NCBI RefSeq assembly: GCF_022539315.1
Contig: NC_066327.1
Span: forward strand, 15,772,834-15,836,833
DNA length: 64,000 nucleotides
Reading direction: 5' to 3'
DNA from: Serinus canaria
Taxonomy: Eukaryota > Chordata > Aves > Passeriformes > Fringillidae
A model generated the notes under the pieces. The model made no database searches, had not been told where the DNA came from, and saw nothing but the letters and a program-made list of their open reading frames with translations. This document shows, one piece after another, positions 11,161 through 24,900 of this stretch; position 1 is the first letter of the stretch; every line of letters begins with the position of its first letter. Position numbers and translations under genes: made by a program.

Positions 11161-12869
11161 TCTAAGTGGCAGGAGAGGAGCCCCCAGAGCACTGGGGGTG
11201 TCTGCAGCACCTGCAGCTCCCTCTCTGCCCTGGTGGCACAGGGCAGCACATCCCATGGTCTGCTGGGACCACAGGGAGGTTCATCCCCCACTCAGCACAT
11301 CCAAGCTGCTTCTCCTGCTCCACACTGGCCTTGGAAGCTGCCAGAGAAACAGGAAACCCGTGCTGAAACACAAACCAGTGCCACCCAGTTAGAGAAAATG
11401 AGCAATTTCCCCAAGGAGCTGCCTCAGAGGGGACCTGGCTTTGTGTGGATAACTGGGAGCAGCAAATGGCAAACCACAGTCCATCCCCTCACATCCAGCC
11501 CAGGATGGACCCAGCGTTTCCACTGGCTCACATCAGCCCCCCTGGGCACTTGGCAGGGATTAAGAGGCAACTGCAGCAGCCCTGAGCCCTTTGGAAAGCA
11601 GGGCTGGATCACTGTGTACCAAGGGAACTGTGCCACCCATCGCCAGCTAATCCTGCTCCAAGAGCCCTACAAGGAAGAACCCCTATGGAGCAGTGAGAAA
11701 CTTAAACCAAACACGAGGCTCTTTTCTAAAAGATCCATTTATCCTCAGAGGGGAAGCAGGAAAACACACATGGCACCACTCAAAGCTGCGTGCTGCCTGC
11801 CTGGTACTGCGAGTTCTATTTTCACATTTTTATAATTATCACATAATGCATAATGTGACACAAACCAGGAGACGTCAGCTCTGTGCAGAGCCAAACTGAG
11901 CACAGGCAGGCACTGCATGGTCCCCCCAGGGCAGCCAAGCCCTGTGCTGCTCCTCCTGGCCCCATCCCAGGAACACCAGCCACGTCCCTGTGCCCCAGGT
12001 CACCCCCTGGAGCAGCACAGCCCAGGGCAAAGCTGCTCCTGCCCTCACAGGAGTGCAGCCCCAGGTTTCTCTTCACAGAGAAAAGCAAAGCACAATTCTT
12101 CCCAAGAATATTTCTGGGATTCACACTCTCTGAACCTCAGAGAAAGAAAACACAATTGTTATCTCATTTGCTGTGCCTGTGCTTGTGCAAAAGCAGAATG
12201 CAGCATGGAGATTGTTTGCCCAAAGTGATGGTGTTTTGTGTCCTTGGCCTGTCAGGGCCAGGTGTGTGTGTGTGGGTGTGTCAGGACTGTTGGGTGACAG
12301 TCACAATTTCTGAGCAGTTGTGTGCAGGGCTGAGTGCTTGGCAGGTTCAGTTTTAGATGTATAGAATAATACAGTATAATGAAGTAATTAATTAGCCTTC
12401 TGAGATCAATGGAGTCCTCCTCATCATTCCTCCTTTGTGGGGGTTCCCAGAGCTCCAATCCAGGAGCACTCCTCGCTGCAGTCCAGGGGTTTGAGTGAGG
12501 TGGCAGAGCTGCAGTGGGTCTCAGCCTCTCCTGGACACTCCCCAGCCTGCAGAGTCAGGATTTCAGGCCAGGCAGGTGTGCTGTGAATTGAGAGAGTGCC
12601 CTGTGGGGTCTGGCCAGCACCGTGTCCTCAGGGCATCCTGGCAGGGCACCCACACCCTGCTCCTGCCTGTGCCCAGCCTTGTGAAATCCCCAGAATTCCT
12701 CCTGGGGACATGGGATAAGTGAAACTTGTCCCCATTCAGGGCTTCGAGCTCCTTCTCCTGAGTGTCCCTGCCCAGGGCACCCCCTTTGCTCTGTGCAGCA
12801 CAGGCCAGCAGCTCCCTCTGGGAGCAGTGGCTGCCCTGGGACAGGGCACAAAAGGATGCCTGGCTAAAG
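11161..12869. other. Unique sequence between the two CR1-tailed copies
   Basis: No gene was recognised. A short GT-rich microsatellite lies at 12261-12280. A homeodomain-type TAATTAATTAG motif lies near 12386. The spacer is not itself repeated. Confidence 0.5.
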
Positions 12870-13045
12870 GATGCTCCAGCCCCTTTTCTTATCCTGAAAA
12901 TTGCAGATTTAAAGAGAAGCCTTAGAAGTGGTGATTTGGACACAGGGGGAGAGAGGCCACTGCAGAAATGGATGGGAAAATAAAAGAAGATTGGGAATGA
13001 GATGAGTTGTAAGGTCTCTTCCAACCCAAAAAGGCTGGGATATCA
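12870..13045 (+). mobile_element. CR1-tailed short repeat, copy B
   Basis: This second copy begins with the same GATGCTCCAGCCCC and has the same internal block, but lacks about 18 bp present in copy A. Its 3' end reads TTGTAAGGTCTCTTCCAACC, closer to the usual CR1 tail than copy A, and fades near 13045. Both copies have the same orientation. The sharp shared start and different flanks fit independent insertions of one element better than a large tandem duplication. Confidence 0.6.
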
Positions 13046-16000
13046 TAACTCCTGGGAGATTTGCCCTGGGCTCCTGACAGAGGTGGAGGCTCCAGCTCCA
13101 TGGAGCACCTGGTCTGGTCCTTCCCAGGCTGATGAGGGATCCCTGCCTTGGCTCCAGCACCCTGGCACAGGCACATTCCTGTCACCAGGGCCACTCACAC
13201 ACACACAGAGCTGTGCTTTTCCTTATTAAAGATCTCACATAAACTTTTCCTCCTCACACCCTTTCCCAGCTCTTGCTCTGCCATCAGGACCAGCTGGCTG
13301 AACCTCCCTGTGGGAGAGCAGAGCCTGCCCTGCAGGGTCCACTTGAGAACAGAAATTATCCTGAGGAGAGCTTCCTCCTGTATGGAAATTCCTTCCTTTC
13401 CACAGAACTGAAAGGGTTTTTCTCCCTCCCCACCCTGACCTGTGAGCCACAGACAACTGTACATTGCTGAGGAGCAAGGATGACCAAGAGGGAGGAAAAA
13501 AGCATCTTTTTTTCCCTCCTGTAGGAAAGTATTGTCCAAGTCACCACCTGGGCTGAGGGGGGGCTCTTCCAGAGGAACTGGCACGCTCTGCTGTTCCTAG
13601 ACTAAATAGATTGCTGGGCTTCTCCAGCCAATGCTGGGTTACAGAGAAGCTGCACAAAGTAAATATCTCCCTTCCAAGGCCAAGCCCCTCCTGGTGCCAG
13701 CTCTCAGCTCGGAGCAGATGTCCCTGCTTGGGCTGCAGAGCCCCCGAGGAGCAGGGCCAGGTGTCCCCAGCTGTGCTGTGCAGCCCCTCGGGCAGCTGGA
13801 GGGCACTGGGGGTGTCAGACAGAGCAAATTCCTCACCAAGGAGATGGGAATACAGCCACCACTCCACCAGGGCTCTCTCAGTCACTTGGTGAAGCCAAGG
13901 AGTTGCTGTGTAACCTCGGGGAAGTGGGGGAAGTGTTTTTAAGTAAAGTTTTTAAGAGGCAGAGTTGAGCAGCACAGTAGGTCTGTGCTGAAGAAATCTG
14001 CTCTGGGAGGGAGTGTCCTTTGTCAGGCAGAGAGAGAAAATGTGATTTCTTATTAGAGAGGGGAAAGAAATGGGATGCAGCAGTGCTGAGGTTGCTTCTA
14101 AGCCTGCTGCAGGAGAAAGCTCAAGGTTGATTAAGGACCCTCCTCTGAGATCAGCTCAGCTGGACAGAGCCTGTGGAGGTGCTGAACTACTCAGAGCTGC
14201 TCTGCCAGCTCCTCCAGCACTGACCACGGAGAGCTGGGCACTGTCCAGAGGAGCAGCACCCACACCAAGCACCAGCCCCTCACCTCAGGGCATCCAAGAT
14301 CCCACGTGATGCCAAGTGGGGAGTGAATTGTGGAGGAATCTCTCCTGACTGGGATGAAACAGGAGGCCAGTCCATCCCCAGGACACGTACAAAGGGGAGA
14401 GGCCAGCAGCCCGTGCACTCCTTTCCTGCTTTCCAGAACTTGCAGTGTCAGGCAAAATTGGAGCTTTAACCCAGCAGCAATGAAATTTCCTTTCACAAAA
14501 AATCCTCTGCCTGCATCTGGTGGCTGAGAACCCTGCCAAGGCTTTAACCCTCTGCTGTTAACAGAGAGAGATATTGATGAGTGTCCCTCTGGCGAGGGAA
14601 ACCAAATGGTGGTTTTAACCTCAGTGGATTCTTTGCAGCTTTTCAATTCCTGAGCGGGGCTGCAGCTCCAGACGGGGGTGTAATTGAGATGCACTCTGCT
14701 CTGCCTCTGAAACTTTCCCAGGCACACATGTGCACACACACAGACTGTGCATTCAGCTATAAATACATTCCGTACCTGCACTGGCATTAAGCTGCTGCTC
14801 AGGGGCTGTCTGGGCATTTCCCTGCCAGCTCTGCAGTCACAGCACTCAGCACTGCCAGTCCAACGTGACAAATGGAGCAAACACTGCCAGCCAGCTGGGA
14901 ACCACGGCCACAAAAAGCAGGAGAGGGTCTTTTAAGGACCAGTCCCCTGGAAAGGCAAGGATCTGAGGGGTTTCATCCTAAAAGGGATGGTGGATCTCTT
15001 TAATTCTCTTACAAACAAGAGCAGCAACTTGCTGATGAGCCACCCACCCTCCTTGTCATCCTGGACCAGCCACCATCTGTGCCCAGCACGGCAGAAAATC
15101 CCCCTCCAAAATCTTCCAACCTCCTCTCCTACATTAACCTTGACCAAAGGCCAGATTCCATCAGAAGAGGCTGATCCAAATCATAGCACATTGTGTCCCT
15201 GAAGGGTTTCAGTGGCATAAGGACCTGCAGCTGCACCACTGACCTGAGCACACCTTAGCTCTGAGGGGCTGAGATGCTCTCCAGACTCTACTGACCAAGT
15301 GTAGGTTTCAAAGCACAGATCTCTCTAAAAAATGGGCATTCCCTGCAAGCAGAGTTTGCTTACAGACCAGAGACTGCAATGGAAACCTTTAACCAAAATA
15401 TTTCAGAACAGCTTCAGTCTTTCTTTTAGCCTGGGAGTGTAAATGGGTTACATTATAACGAGAGGCACCTTTCTAGAGACCTGTAAGCTAAGAGAAATCA
15501 TATTCTCCTCTTATGAAACACAGAGACATGCCAAGGGTTACTTCCATCTCAGAAGAGATGATCCATCAGTGAATCCTAAAGCACTTCATGAGAGCTAAAC
15601 CCCTCTACCAACAGCAACCACCTCTGTCCAGCTGCAGCTGGGAGAATTAATACACAGAAAAGGAAAATGAGGCACAAAAATCTTATGATAGGAGTCTGGA
15701 AATATAATCCTGTAACCAGACCTGTGTGGCAACCTGGTCACGTGTGATTGGCAGGAGAAATTATATCCTTTCCTGGAGAAAAGGGGGAAACTCATTCTGA
15801 AGGGGACCAAAGGTTTTTGGACACAGAAATAAACAGTTTCAAACTTACCATTGAGCAAACCTCACAAATCTGAACAGAAAAGCTGATCAATAGATTGTAG
15901 AAATGAACCGACAATAAAGAGAATTTGTTCAGCTTTGTGCCACAATGTCCAAAATGTTAATCCAGAATTTTAAATGTTTGTTTGAAGCATTCTTCAGAGG

Positions 16001-19000
16001 TCCTCAAAATGTTGCTGTCTATCAGTTTGAGGCCCATCATTTCCTTTCTCTTGCACTGTCCTCCCTCACACCCCCTCGCTGGATGAATTGCTGGGGTTGC
16101 TTTGCCTCTGGCACACAGTGAAGTCTCACCCAGCCAAATGCCTCCAGAAGTCTGTGCCCAGCTCGGTTTGAAGGTGTTTTATCTGGACATTCAGCCCCCA
16201 ACCCACTGGCTCTTCAAAGAGGAGAGAAACTGAAGGCTGAGCTGGCTAATTCAGAGAGGAAATAGCTCATTCTGCAGCAGCCAGTGAAGTGACCACTTCC
16301 ATTACCTTGATGGAAAAGAATGGGATTTGGCCCAGTTGCTATTTTTCCACCAAGCATTTCAGGGAAGCCAAGGCAAGCAGAATTGTATCAACTTGAGACC
16401 ACTCTCAGGTCACCAGGCACCTTCCCCTTCCAGGTCCTCAAATACTGGGCAGCTTCAGGCACCTTGAGTGCATGTGCTCTGCTGGCCTCACTTCAGAGAG
16501 CTGCAGCGGGGAAGGGAGGAAAATTTCTTCCACAGGAAACACCAGGGGAATAAAAAAAGAGGTTGAAAATTTGCAAAAGTCACCTCTCAGTATTCAGGGG
16601 CTTTACTTAGCCCCTAACTGTGTCTTGCCCAAGCAGTGCACCTGCTGCCCATGTGTTTTCAAGTCACGGAGACAGAATTTTCCAAAGTGTAACTTCAGGG
16701 AGGTCAGGATGCTGTTTTCCTTCCTGAATTTCCAACAGGTTCTCTACTCAGGGAAGTTCAGGCTGCCAGAGCTACTCTGGATTTCACAGCAGTGGCTCTC
16801 CAAGAACTCAGGTCTGTGTGTTCCAAAAACACACACCTGCCCCACAATTGATTCCCCTTGACCTCGAGCACACAACAGTGGGACACAGCTGAGCAATTCA
16901 GACCATGTACCACAGAGGGCAATAATCCTTCTACCCGTTCATTAGGTGCATTTGTTACTGGAAATGATGTTAGAGTGATTCAAGTGGATGAAATAACAAA
17001 AGAAAACCTCTGGAATCAAGAGGCACTCGCCCAACCCTCACTTGTGCAGATGCCCTGAGGTCTGGCAGAGGTCAGGACCGTGCTGAAATGCCCCTTCCCA
17101 GAGAAAAAGCCAAATGTCATCACCAGATCCTGGAGGGAGCAGGAGAAGGGACAGTCTGGCTTGAAGTAAACCTTGGAAACCTGAGAAGATTGCAGGGGAT
17201 TAGCCAGTGGGTAACACAAAACCCCAAAGCCACAATTAACAGCCCAGCAGCAGCCCAAGCTGCCCAGGCTGCTCTCAGCCATCCCAGCTCTGCATTTGTG
17301 AGAAAAGCCAAGAGCAGAGGGCCTGATCCCTCCTGCCCTAAGGCAGCTCCTGTCTGGGAAAGGAATCCAGGTTTTCAGTGCTGGCAAAGCTTGGGAAAAG
17401 TATCAGGAATGCCATGGGCTGGGCAGTGGAGCAAGGTGGGAGAGGGTCTGACACACACAGCCAAAAGGTCTCAGGGAAGGGAAGGGAACCAGCCCACACC
17501 TGGGCCTATTCCTGGATATTAAAGAGCCTTTTAGGCATGTGAGATATTAGGGATCACCCTCACTTGATGCACAAGAGATGCTTTGAAATGGTTACAGCCT
17601 TTTTATTCACAGAAACTCCCTGTGAGCTGCCTTTTCTTCTCTCTGGGCAGGAGTTCACACCGAGGTTTTATTTGGCTTCAGGGCAAACACGATGCACTGT
17701 CAGACAGACCCCTCTCCTGGACAAGTAATTAGGAGAACAAACAGCTCCTTCTCAACCCACGGGGGAGGCTGCCAAGCCCTCTCTCTGCTATTTTGAGCTT
17801 CCTGGCTCAGAAAGGGTTACGTGCGATCTAAAAGGGTGGCTTGTCCTCCTCGGGCTGCTTGGGAATCTGTGCAGATTGCAGCTGGAGCAGAGCTGCCCTG
17901 GGGACACTCCCTGCATCAGGATCCCTGCTCTGGGAACGGGAGGAATCCTCTGCCCTCCCAGAGGGGACAGGGAAAGGCAGCGAGGGGCTGGTTTGGAAGT
18001 GTCAGGTGCTCCCCAAAACACCAAACCAGGCAGTTCCTAATAAAGTCCCCTGGCAGCAGGAGCAGCAGCTCTCCAGGGCTCTGTGGTGCTCTGTCTGCCT
18101 CTGAGTGCAACTAATTCCCAGCTGTGATGTCAGAATTGGAGTTTTGACTACGTGCAGCATTTTAGATTTGCTGTGAAATCTCTGTATTTTCCACTTTGTT
18201 TCCTAAATCCACGTGGAACATCCCTCATGCTTTAGTTTTAACTGCAGTTTTTCTCCTGTCTCTGTCAAACAGCCATTACTTTTATCCCACCTGAGAATAA
18301 GCACTGTGGGTCACAATTCAATGAATTTGTTAAGGTTCAGTGCTAAAACATAGAAATATATTTATAAACCATATCAATAAATCCACAGAAGGACAGCCCA
18401 AATCTCCACACAAGATGTCTCATCCTTCATTTACAACCAAACCAAGCTTCACAAAGCAAGAAGATTTTTTAAAAGTATCAAGCACCAATTAGGAGGGGTG
18501 TCAATGAAGTGAAGAGCAGTTCTTAAGAAATAAAGTGCAATTTGCTGTCAGTGGAACTCTCAAAACTTGGCTGGTCACTTTTATTGGCCAGTGAGGGCAA
18601 GAAGGTGCTGCTGTTCCAAGAGGACATCCTAGATCCAGCAGGAAAGAGAATAAATCCCAGAGCAGCCATTCATTAAAGCAGTTTAAAGTTTTCCCCAGAG
18701 CTGTGTGACTCCTCAGATCACGTGTTCTCAGAGATATCTGATAAATTCTCCATTTTTGGGCCCTTCCCTTTCTAACTCTGCTCCCTGGAATGTTCTTTTT
18801 TCACCCCCCTCCAGGAAACCCAGGAGGCAGAAAGCTGGACACTGAGAGGGAAAGGATGAAAAAAGAGGGTTCATTTCAGGGGAGCTTCCTGCAGTTCAGC
18901 TGCTCCTCACAAAGCACCACAGCTCTCAGGACATCATCTGTGCCTCAGAGCTTTCCTCACAGGAACCCAGAGCAGCTCTTCCCCCAAAAAGCCACCAGCT

Positions 19001-20856
19001 TCACAGGTTTGACACCTGATCCACGAGCAGGAGGCTCTGCTGGGAGTCCCAGTCTGCCTTACTTGCAGGGAAAATCAAAGTTTTCTCTTCTCATGAGGCT
19101 TCTCCTGGAGTGTCCCTGCCCGAGCCCTCTGTGCAGAACAAGTAGGAAAGAAGTGAGCAGGGACAGGATCACCTTTAAATTAAAGGGGTGACAGAAACAG
19201 AACAGGACAAAGAGGGGAGGGAAGTGAGGGAGAGCAGTGGCATTCTGAGCTGTACTTGATGCCTTATGACCCTGCTCTTGATCAGCATCTCATGTCCAGC
19301 CTTGGAAAGAGGTCAGGGTCAAAAGAACATGAAACAAAGCTCTTGGCATTTTCTTAATGAAATGCACAGGCCCTGTTCCTAGGAAAAAAAAGGGGAGATC
19401 CCTTCTCTTTCTCTGTCTGAGAGTGGGGGGAAATCCCTTCAACTTTTCAAGATGCAGTTTGCAAATTGCCTCTCTGACAGGCTGTGGATGAGAAAATATC
19501 ACCAATAATCTTTGTGGCACCCAGAAGGAAATGAAGAAGTGGAAGGACAAAACAAATCCTTGTGTGGAGACCATGGAAAGGCTCTGGCTGTGCCTGGAGC
19601 CCAACAAACACCCCTGCTCCCCAATTTCTGCCTGGTGGGACCATCCTGGGCAGAGCAGCAGGGTGGATCCAGGAGGATCACTGCCTTTCACCCATCTCCA
19701 TCACTCAAGAACAATTCCACTGGTGCAATCAAATAGAAATTGCCCTCACTGGGATCCTCCATCAGTGCTTTTGTGGTGTTGGGGTGAGAAGTGTCTGTTT
19801 ATCCTCTTTCATTTCTTGTTCAAAAGCAGAGCCCCTGTCAGAGCTGAGGAGAGCTGCAGCACAGAGGAGACATTATTCTCAGCTTTGGATTAAGATCAGT
19901 ATTTTAATGAAAGCACTTATTAGCCCCAGCTGGGGCTCAACTTTCCAGTGAGAGGAGAAAAAAAAAAATATTGCCCTGACCATTCTTCTCTGGGGATTGC
20001 ACTGAGACATCTGAGAGTATCAATTACTGATCATAATTCTCTATTGGAAACCAACAGCTGGGGGAAAGCCTCTGGCTGGAAATGCCTGGATTGCTTTACA
20101 TTTGAAACTATAGTTCCTGGCTCTTTGGTGTCCATTCTTTTCCCACTCTGGGATGCTGACAGCTCTCAGTGGGCTGCAGGAGCCCTGCCCTTGGCACCCT
20201 CTCACACCCATGTCCCCTCAGAACCCAGCAGAGGTGCACTGGGAAATTTGGGGACCTGGATGGTGCGGGGGGGTTGTCACTGCTGTCCCCTGCTCCTGGG
20301 AACATTTTTCAGCCAGAAGAGCTCAAAGGCCTCCCCCTTCCTCCTGCAGTTGTGGGGTGGAGGAATGACCACAGGGACACAAGGTTATTCCTGGGGAACA
20401 CAGATCCTCACCTTCTCTTGGAATGGTTGTACTTTGGTGGCTTATCACCCAGACCCATCAGAACAGGCTTAGGAGGTTTGGGACTGAATGCAGGGATAAA
20501 AGGAAGGTGGATAAGCAATGCTGGAGAGGGCAGTGGCACTCAGGAGTTTCCATGAACACAGAGAGCTTTTCTCTAGACACACCCAGGAAAACAGCCCCCC
20601 AGCTGGAAGCTTGCAGTGGGAAGTAAAAGTTAATTTCATCTCAAATCTTTTACAAGAGCTGGTGCAGAAATGGATGCAGTCAGAGCTGGAGGAAGCTGCT
20701 CCTTCAAAGTCAAACCTCATGAAATGCACACGAGTTTCCTCAGGAGGGGCAGAGCTCTGGCTCAGCAAGGAGGCTTTGCCAAGGGACTGGCACAAGGGCC
20801 AAGTGCCCACAGCAGCAGCTGGGATGTGTGGGGTGTGGGGGTGAGCTGTGTGCAGA

Positions 20857-20882
20857 GCCACCAGGGCCACCAGAGCCACCAG
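20857..20882. repeat. Short tandem repeat, GCCACCAGR x3
   Basis: Three consecutive 9-bp units read GCCACCAGG, GCCACCAGA and GCCACCAG. This is a minor local repeat. Confidence 0.8.
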
Positions 20883-21096
20883 CCTCTCCCTGCTGGCTCC
20901 CAAGGGTGGAGGAGGTGGCAGTACTTCCCTCCTGCCCCCAGGGATGGAGGGACAGACACCCCCAGATGGGTGCCAGCAGCCTCGGGGAGAGTTCAGAGCT
21001 GTCTTCACTGAACAGCTGCACTGACCCGTAATGGATGGGCACTCCCAAAGGCAGATTTGCCAAAGAACAGGCTCTGTGTGTGTACCAGATGCCTTT

Positions 21097-21138
21097 GGGG
21101 GGCTGGGGGCTGTGTCAGGGACAGGGAGACAGGAGGGG
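21097..21138 (+). other. Five-G-run cluster, possible G-quadruplex
   Basis: G-runs lie at 21097-21102, 21105-21109, 21118-21120, 21124-21126 and 21135-21138, separated by loops of 2, 8, 3 and 8 bases. Two loops slightly exceed the standard limit of seven, so a quadruplex is possible but not a textbook match. Confidence 0.35.
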
Positions 21139-21856
21139 AGCCCACTCCTGCAGTGGCCAGGTTGAAGGGTTCCTATTCTTTCAGCTGTAGTGGCTGGAGT
21201 TATTTTTTCTCCACTTGAAAAGTCAGATCTAGGTGGGTTTTATCAGAATATCAAATCAATCAAATGCTCTGCCTGGGAACCTGTTTTCTAAATGCCATGG
21301 AAAAAACCCAGCTAGCCTGGGACCAAGTAGCTCAGGAATTTCACAAGAAAGCAAAGGAAATCCCAGGCATGTTGGCCTTGAGAACTGTGCTCCTGCCTGA
21401 GGTTTGATTAACTTTTTTATTCCCCTCCTCATCCCCACAACCAGCTCATCCCAGCTGAGCTGGCAGCCTGATTCCCTGCAGGGAACAGAAGGGAATCTGC
21501 ATGAAAACCAAACCTTGGATGACTTTCCCACCTTTTAAAAGAGAAGAAAAAAATCCTCCCTGCTGGCCCTAGACTGTGATAACCCAGGGCTGAGGAGGCA
21601 CCTGTTCAGCCCCAAAGCCCAGCCAGTCTGACACGATCCATTCCAGCTCCCAAAACCCCTCCAGCCAAGGGACACAGCTCCTGCAGCTGCTCCCAGCCAA
21701 AGGCAGATGCTAATCCTCATCTCCTGGAAACAGGCAGTGAGCACCTGAAAAGAAACCCAGTCCCAGCATCACACAGACCAGCCATTCAGCTCAGGCCAGT
21801 CCCATTAGATTTGCTTGACAAAAGAATCCAACGTGCACATTTATAATTTGCCGGGG

Positions 21857-21858
<2 letters not shown>

Positions 21859-21889
<31 letters not shown>

Positions 21890-21919
21890 AAAGGGGGGGA
21901 AAAGAAAAAAAAAAAAAGG
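21859..21919. repeat. A29 tract with A/G-rich extension
   Basis: Twenty-nine consecutive A residues (21859-21887) are followed by G-rich and A-rich runs. There is no polyadenylation signal or recognisable gene remnant upstream that would make it the tail of a processed pseudogene. It is simple low-complexity sequence and may vary in length. Confidence 0.9.
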
Positions 21920-24900
21920 AAGCCAAGCTTTCTCCTTCTGAATGGAGAGTTTCTGTGGGCCAGCCTCCCTCCTCGTCAACAGACAGGGTGGAATTCCCAG
22001 GTTAAGGGGGAGATCTCCTGGGGCTGATCATGTTCTTAAAGGCATGTTCCCAATCAAGAAGGCTGGGATGAGGCATAACAATTGCATAGGCTTCCTGAGA
22101 ACTGGCTTCATATCCCTCCAGACTGATTTAACCTAGTTTTTCATTCTGCTTTCACATCAAAAAATGAAGGTCTGTCTATATCTTGATGTACAGCAAATCA
22201 GGGAATGGAGGCGTGTGGTCTGTCTCATCCTCCCCTGCCTGCAGCTCTCCAGGGCTCGCTGCCAAGGCACTGTGTCAGCAAAGCTCTGCTGATTAACACT
22301 GGGAGAAAGAGAAACCAGTGGCCTGTTAAAGGTCTGAGAGTCAGGAGCCATCTAATCCCTGGCTGGCACAGGCTTTGTGTCCTTGAAATTGGTGGGGAAT
22401 AATTAGTGTCATTACCAGCCTCCATTACACCTCTGCTGGGCTGCAAAGACAAACGAGGGTGGAAAGTTTTGTAGGCTCAGGGCCATGGCTGGTTATAATT
22501 CTCATTAACACAAGAGCACTGGGAAATGTGTGTGTTACTGGGCAAGTGCCAGGCTTGTCCTTGCCTTTGGAGCCTCTGGAGCACCTTGAGGCAGCCCCAA
22601 AATCCAGAGGTGCACGATGGCATTCCCTTCCCAGCTGTCAGCCTTCTGGAAGAGATCCCAATGGGTTCAGGGAGAGACCCCAGCCCCTGTGCCTGCCCAT
22701 GTGCTGCCCAGATGGGAGAGACAGAGCTCATCAGCCTCTGCAGCAGGGATCCACACTGCCACAGGCACCTAAAAACAGAGAGAAACCCTCAGCTCCATCC
22801 CAGGGGTGAATCCCAGGGAGCACCACAGATAAACAGTGCCAGTGTGGCCACAAAGCCACCCACAGGGAGGTGCAGACTGCCCAGGCTGGCTGGTTTGCAG
22901 GAACATTGGGTTCTTCTGTTCCCTGAGAGGGTGGTCAGCCTTTCCTGCAGGGACAGCCATCAGTCCCTGCTGTGCCATCAGCACAGCCCTTGCTGGGCTC
23001 AGAGGGGAGCTGGTGGCTGAGAAGTTATCTTTAGACCCTGCTACACAGTCAGACTGAAATCACAACTGGCCTTCTTCATTGCAATGCTGTTAACCAAGGC
23101 ACTGTTCTGTGCTGGATGTTACCACTTGCAAGCCCAGCTTTAAAGATGCAGCTCTGTAACAGTGCAGTACAAAGTCACCTCTGAGGTCTGTAAGAACAGA
23201 CACCTTGCAAATGCATCCCCAAACCCTGCACAACACCACCAGTACAGCACTTTTGGGAGGTTGCTTCCCATTGCTGAGCTGGCTCAGGGTGGCAGAACCT
23301 CTCAGTGACAGCTGGGCAAGCCACGTTGGATGCCACGTTGGTTACACAACAGGGCATTTGCAAAGCCTTTAAAAAAATAAAAAATAGAATTCAAAAAAAA
23401 AGCAGCAGATGAATTAAATTAAGGGACTTAGTGGCATGAATATGAATTGCTGCTCTGAGCCATGCTGGTGAATACTAAATTCAGATTCTGGATAAAGCCA
23501 CACCTTGTCTGGCTCAAGCTGCCATGAGATCCCTGGACTTCCCTCAGCTCCTTTAGATCCAAGGCAGGAGGGAGCAATATTCCCTTCAAACCCCTGGCAC
23601 CAATGCCCAGGTTTCTTCCTCACTCTGAGCTCACTCCTTACTCCCACACTGTGCAGGGGCAGCTTTATTTGAGCTCACACTCTGCTGGCCCAGAGGCCAC
23701 TGTCCCCAGCAAGAAACCAGCTCCAAGCCAGAATTTCCCTGCATTTTCTGCCACCACTCTCTGCTCTTTGCTGCATCCACCACAGGACAGGGCAGTGGAA
23801 GATCACCCAGGCAGTCCCTGAGCAGACAGGGGTGAGCACAGCAGCCCTACAGGCCACGTTTTTGGCAGATCCTGGCCTATCTAAACAAACAGGCAACGTG
23901 ACCTGAGCTCCCATCAATTTCCTGAAAATCTTTAATGACTCTAAAGGCTTAATGAAGTGTTTCACAGCACAGACAGCAGCCAGTAATTACAGGTTTGGAA
24001 TCTGTGGGGTTGCAAGCTGAGGTCCAGCTCAGAGATTGCAAATGCAGGCAGAAATAACAGCTCTTTCAGAGCACAGCACACGTCTTTTACCACCATCTAC
24101 TCAGATTTTTGAGCTGCTGTGTCCCTAGCCAAGCGTGCTGTCAGCAGGAGCTTTAATCAAATGGCAAAATACATTAAATATAGAGACAAATCCTTAGGGA
24201 TGGAGCTGCAAAGCATTGTGAAAGTGTCAACTGACTGCTGGGAGACCATGATTTAGCAAAAAATTATAAAGGGGCAGCTACAGGCTGTAAAAGCCAGACT
24301 TCTACTGCAATTAGGATGTGCAGGAAAGGTTTGGGACCTCCCATCTCATGGGAGAGCTGTCACTGCTGGGTCCTGCTCCCAGTGTCCACACACAGGGGGA
24401 TACACAGCAGCTGCAGCAGGTTTAAAAGAGGGGAAGGAGAGAGGGGGGTCCCAGCTCCCAGGGACACCCCTCAGGCTCAAGGGGAGCCCAGCCTGGTTTT
24501 GCAGATCCCAGCCCTGGGGAAGACTCTCCCCCAGGAACACACAGCCTCACGTGTTCCTTGGAAAGGCTGCCAGTCCCAAATTGCTCATCACATCGCTCTG
24601 GCTGCCTTTAAAATGTTTTTCATCAGCACTTTGGTCATTTTTTTACTTTTATACGTGGTGCTGTTTGCAGAGCCCCTATTTAAAACCACCTGACAGGTTT
24701 CAAAAGCAAGTGGGCCTGTTAGTTTTTCCTTTTGCCTGTCATTACACAAGAGCAGTGCTTGAGATCCAAGTTTCTATTAAAAAAGAGGACTAAATTAAGC
24801 TCTTGCATGAGGTCTCTAGAGATGCATCAGTCAGTTCTTTCTTACACACATCTTTTACAGAGCAGGGAAGTTTGTGTACCAACACAACCACGGCTGTTCA

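Larger units (their letters stand above)
13046..21858. other. Long unique stretch, no gene recognised
   Basis: Nearly 9 kb without a recognisable gene or repeat family. Small items seen are a CA run at 13195-13207, an A-run at 19959-19969, a 9-bp triplication at 20857-20882 and a cluster of G-runs at 21097-21138. The longest open frame here (minus strand, 14191-14913) is biased in composition and shows no domain. Confidence 0.5.

Noticed and set aside
11155..11835. 226-codon open frame on the plus strand
   Set aside because: It starts at the tail of the CR1-tailed copy A. No recognisable domain, and several overlapping frames on both strands are equally open.
14191..14913. 240-codon open frame on the minus strand
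   Set aside because: Composition is biased, with many Trp, Cys and Ser and no domain. There is no promoter, splice or conservation evidence.
21800..21919. Processed pseudogene tail at the A29 tract
   Set aside because: No gene-like body, polyadenylation signal or target-site duplication was recognised upstream.
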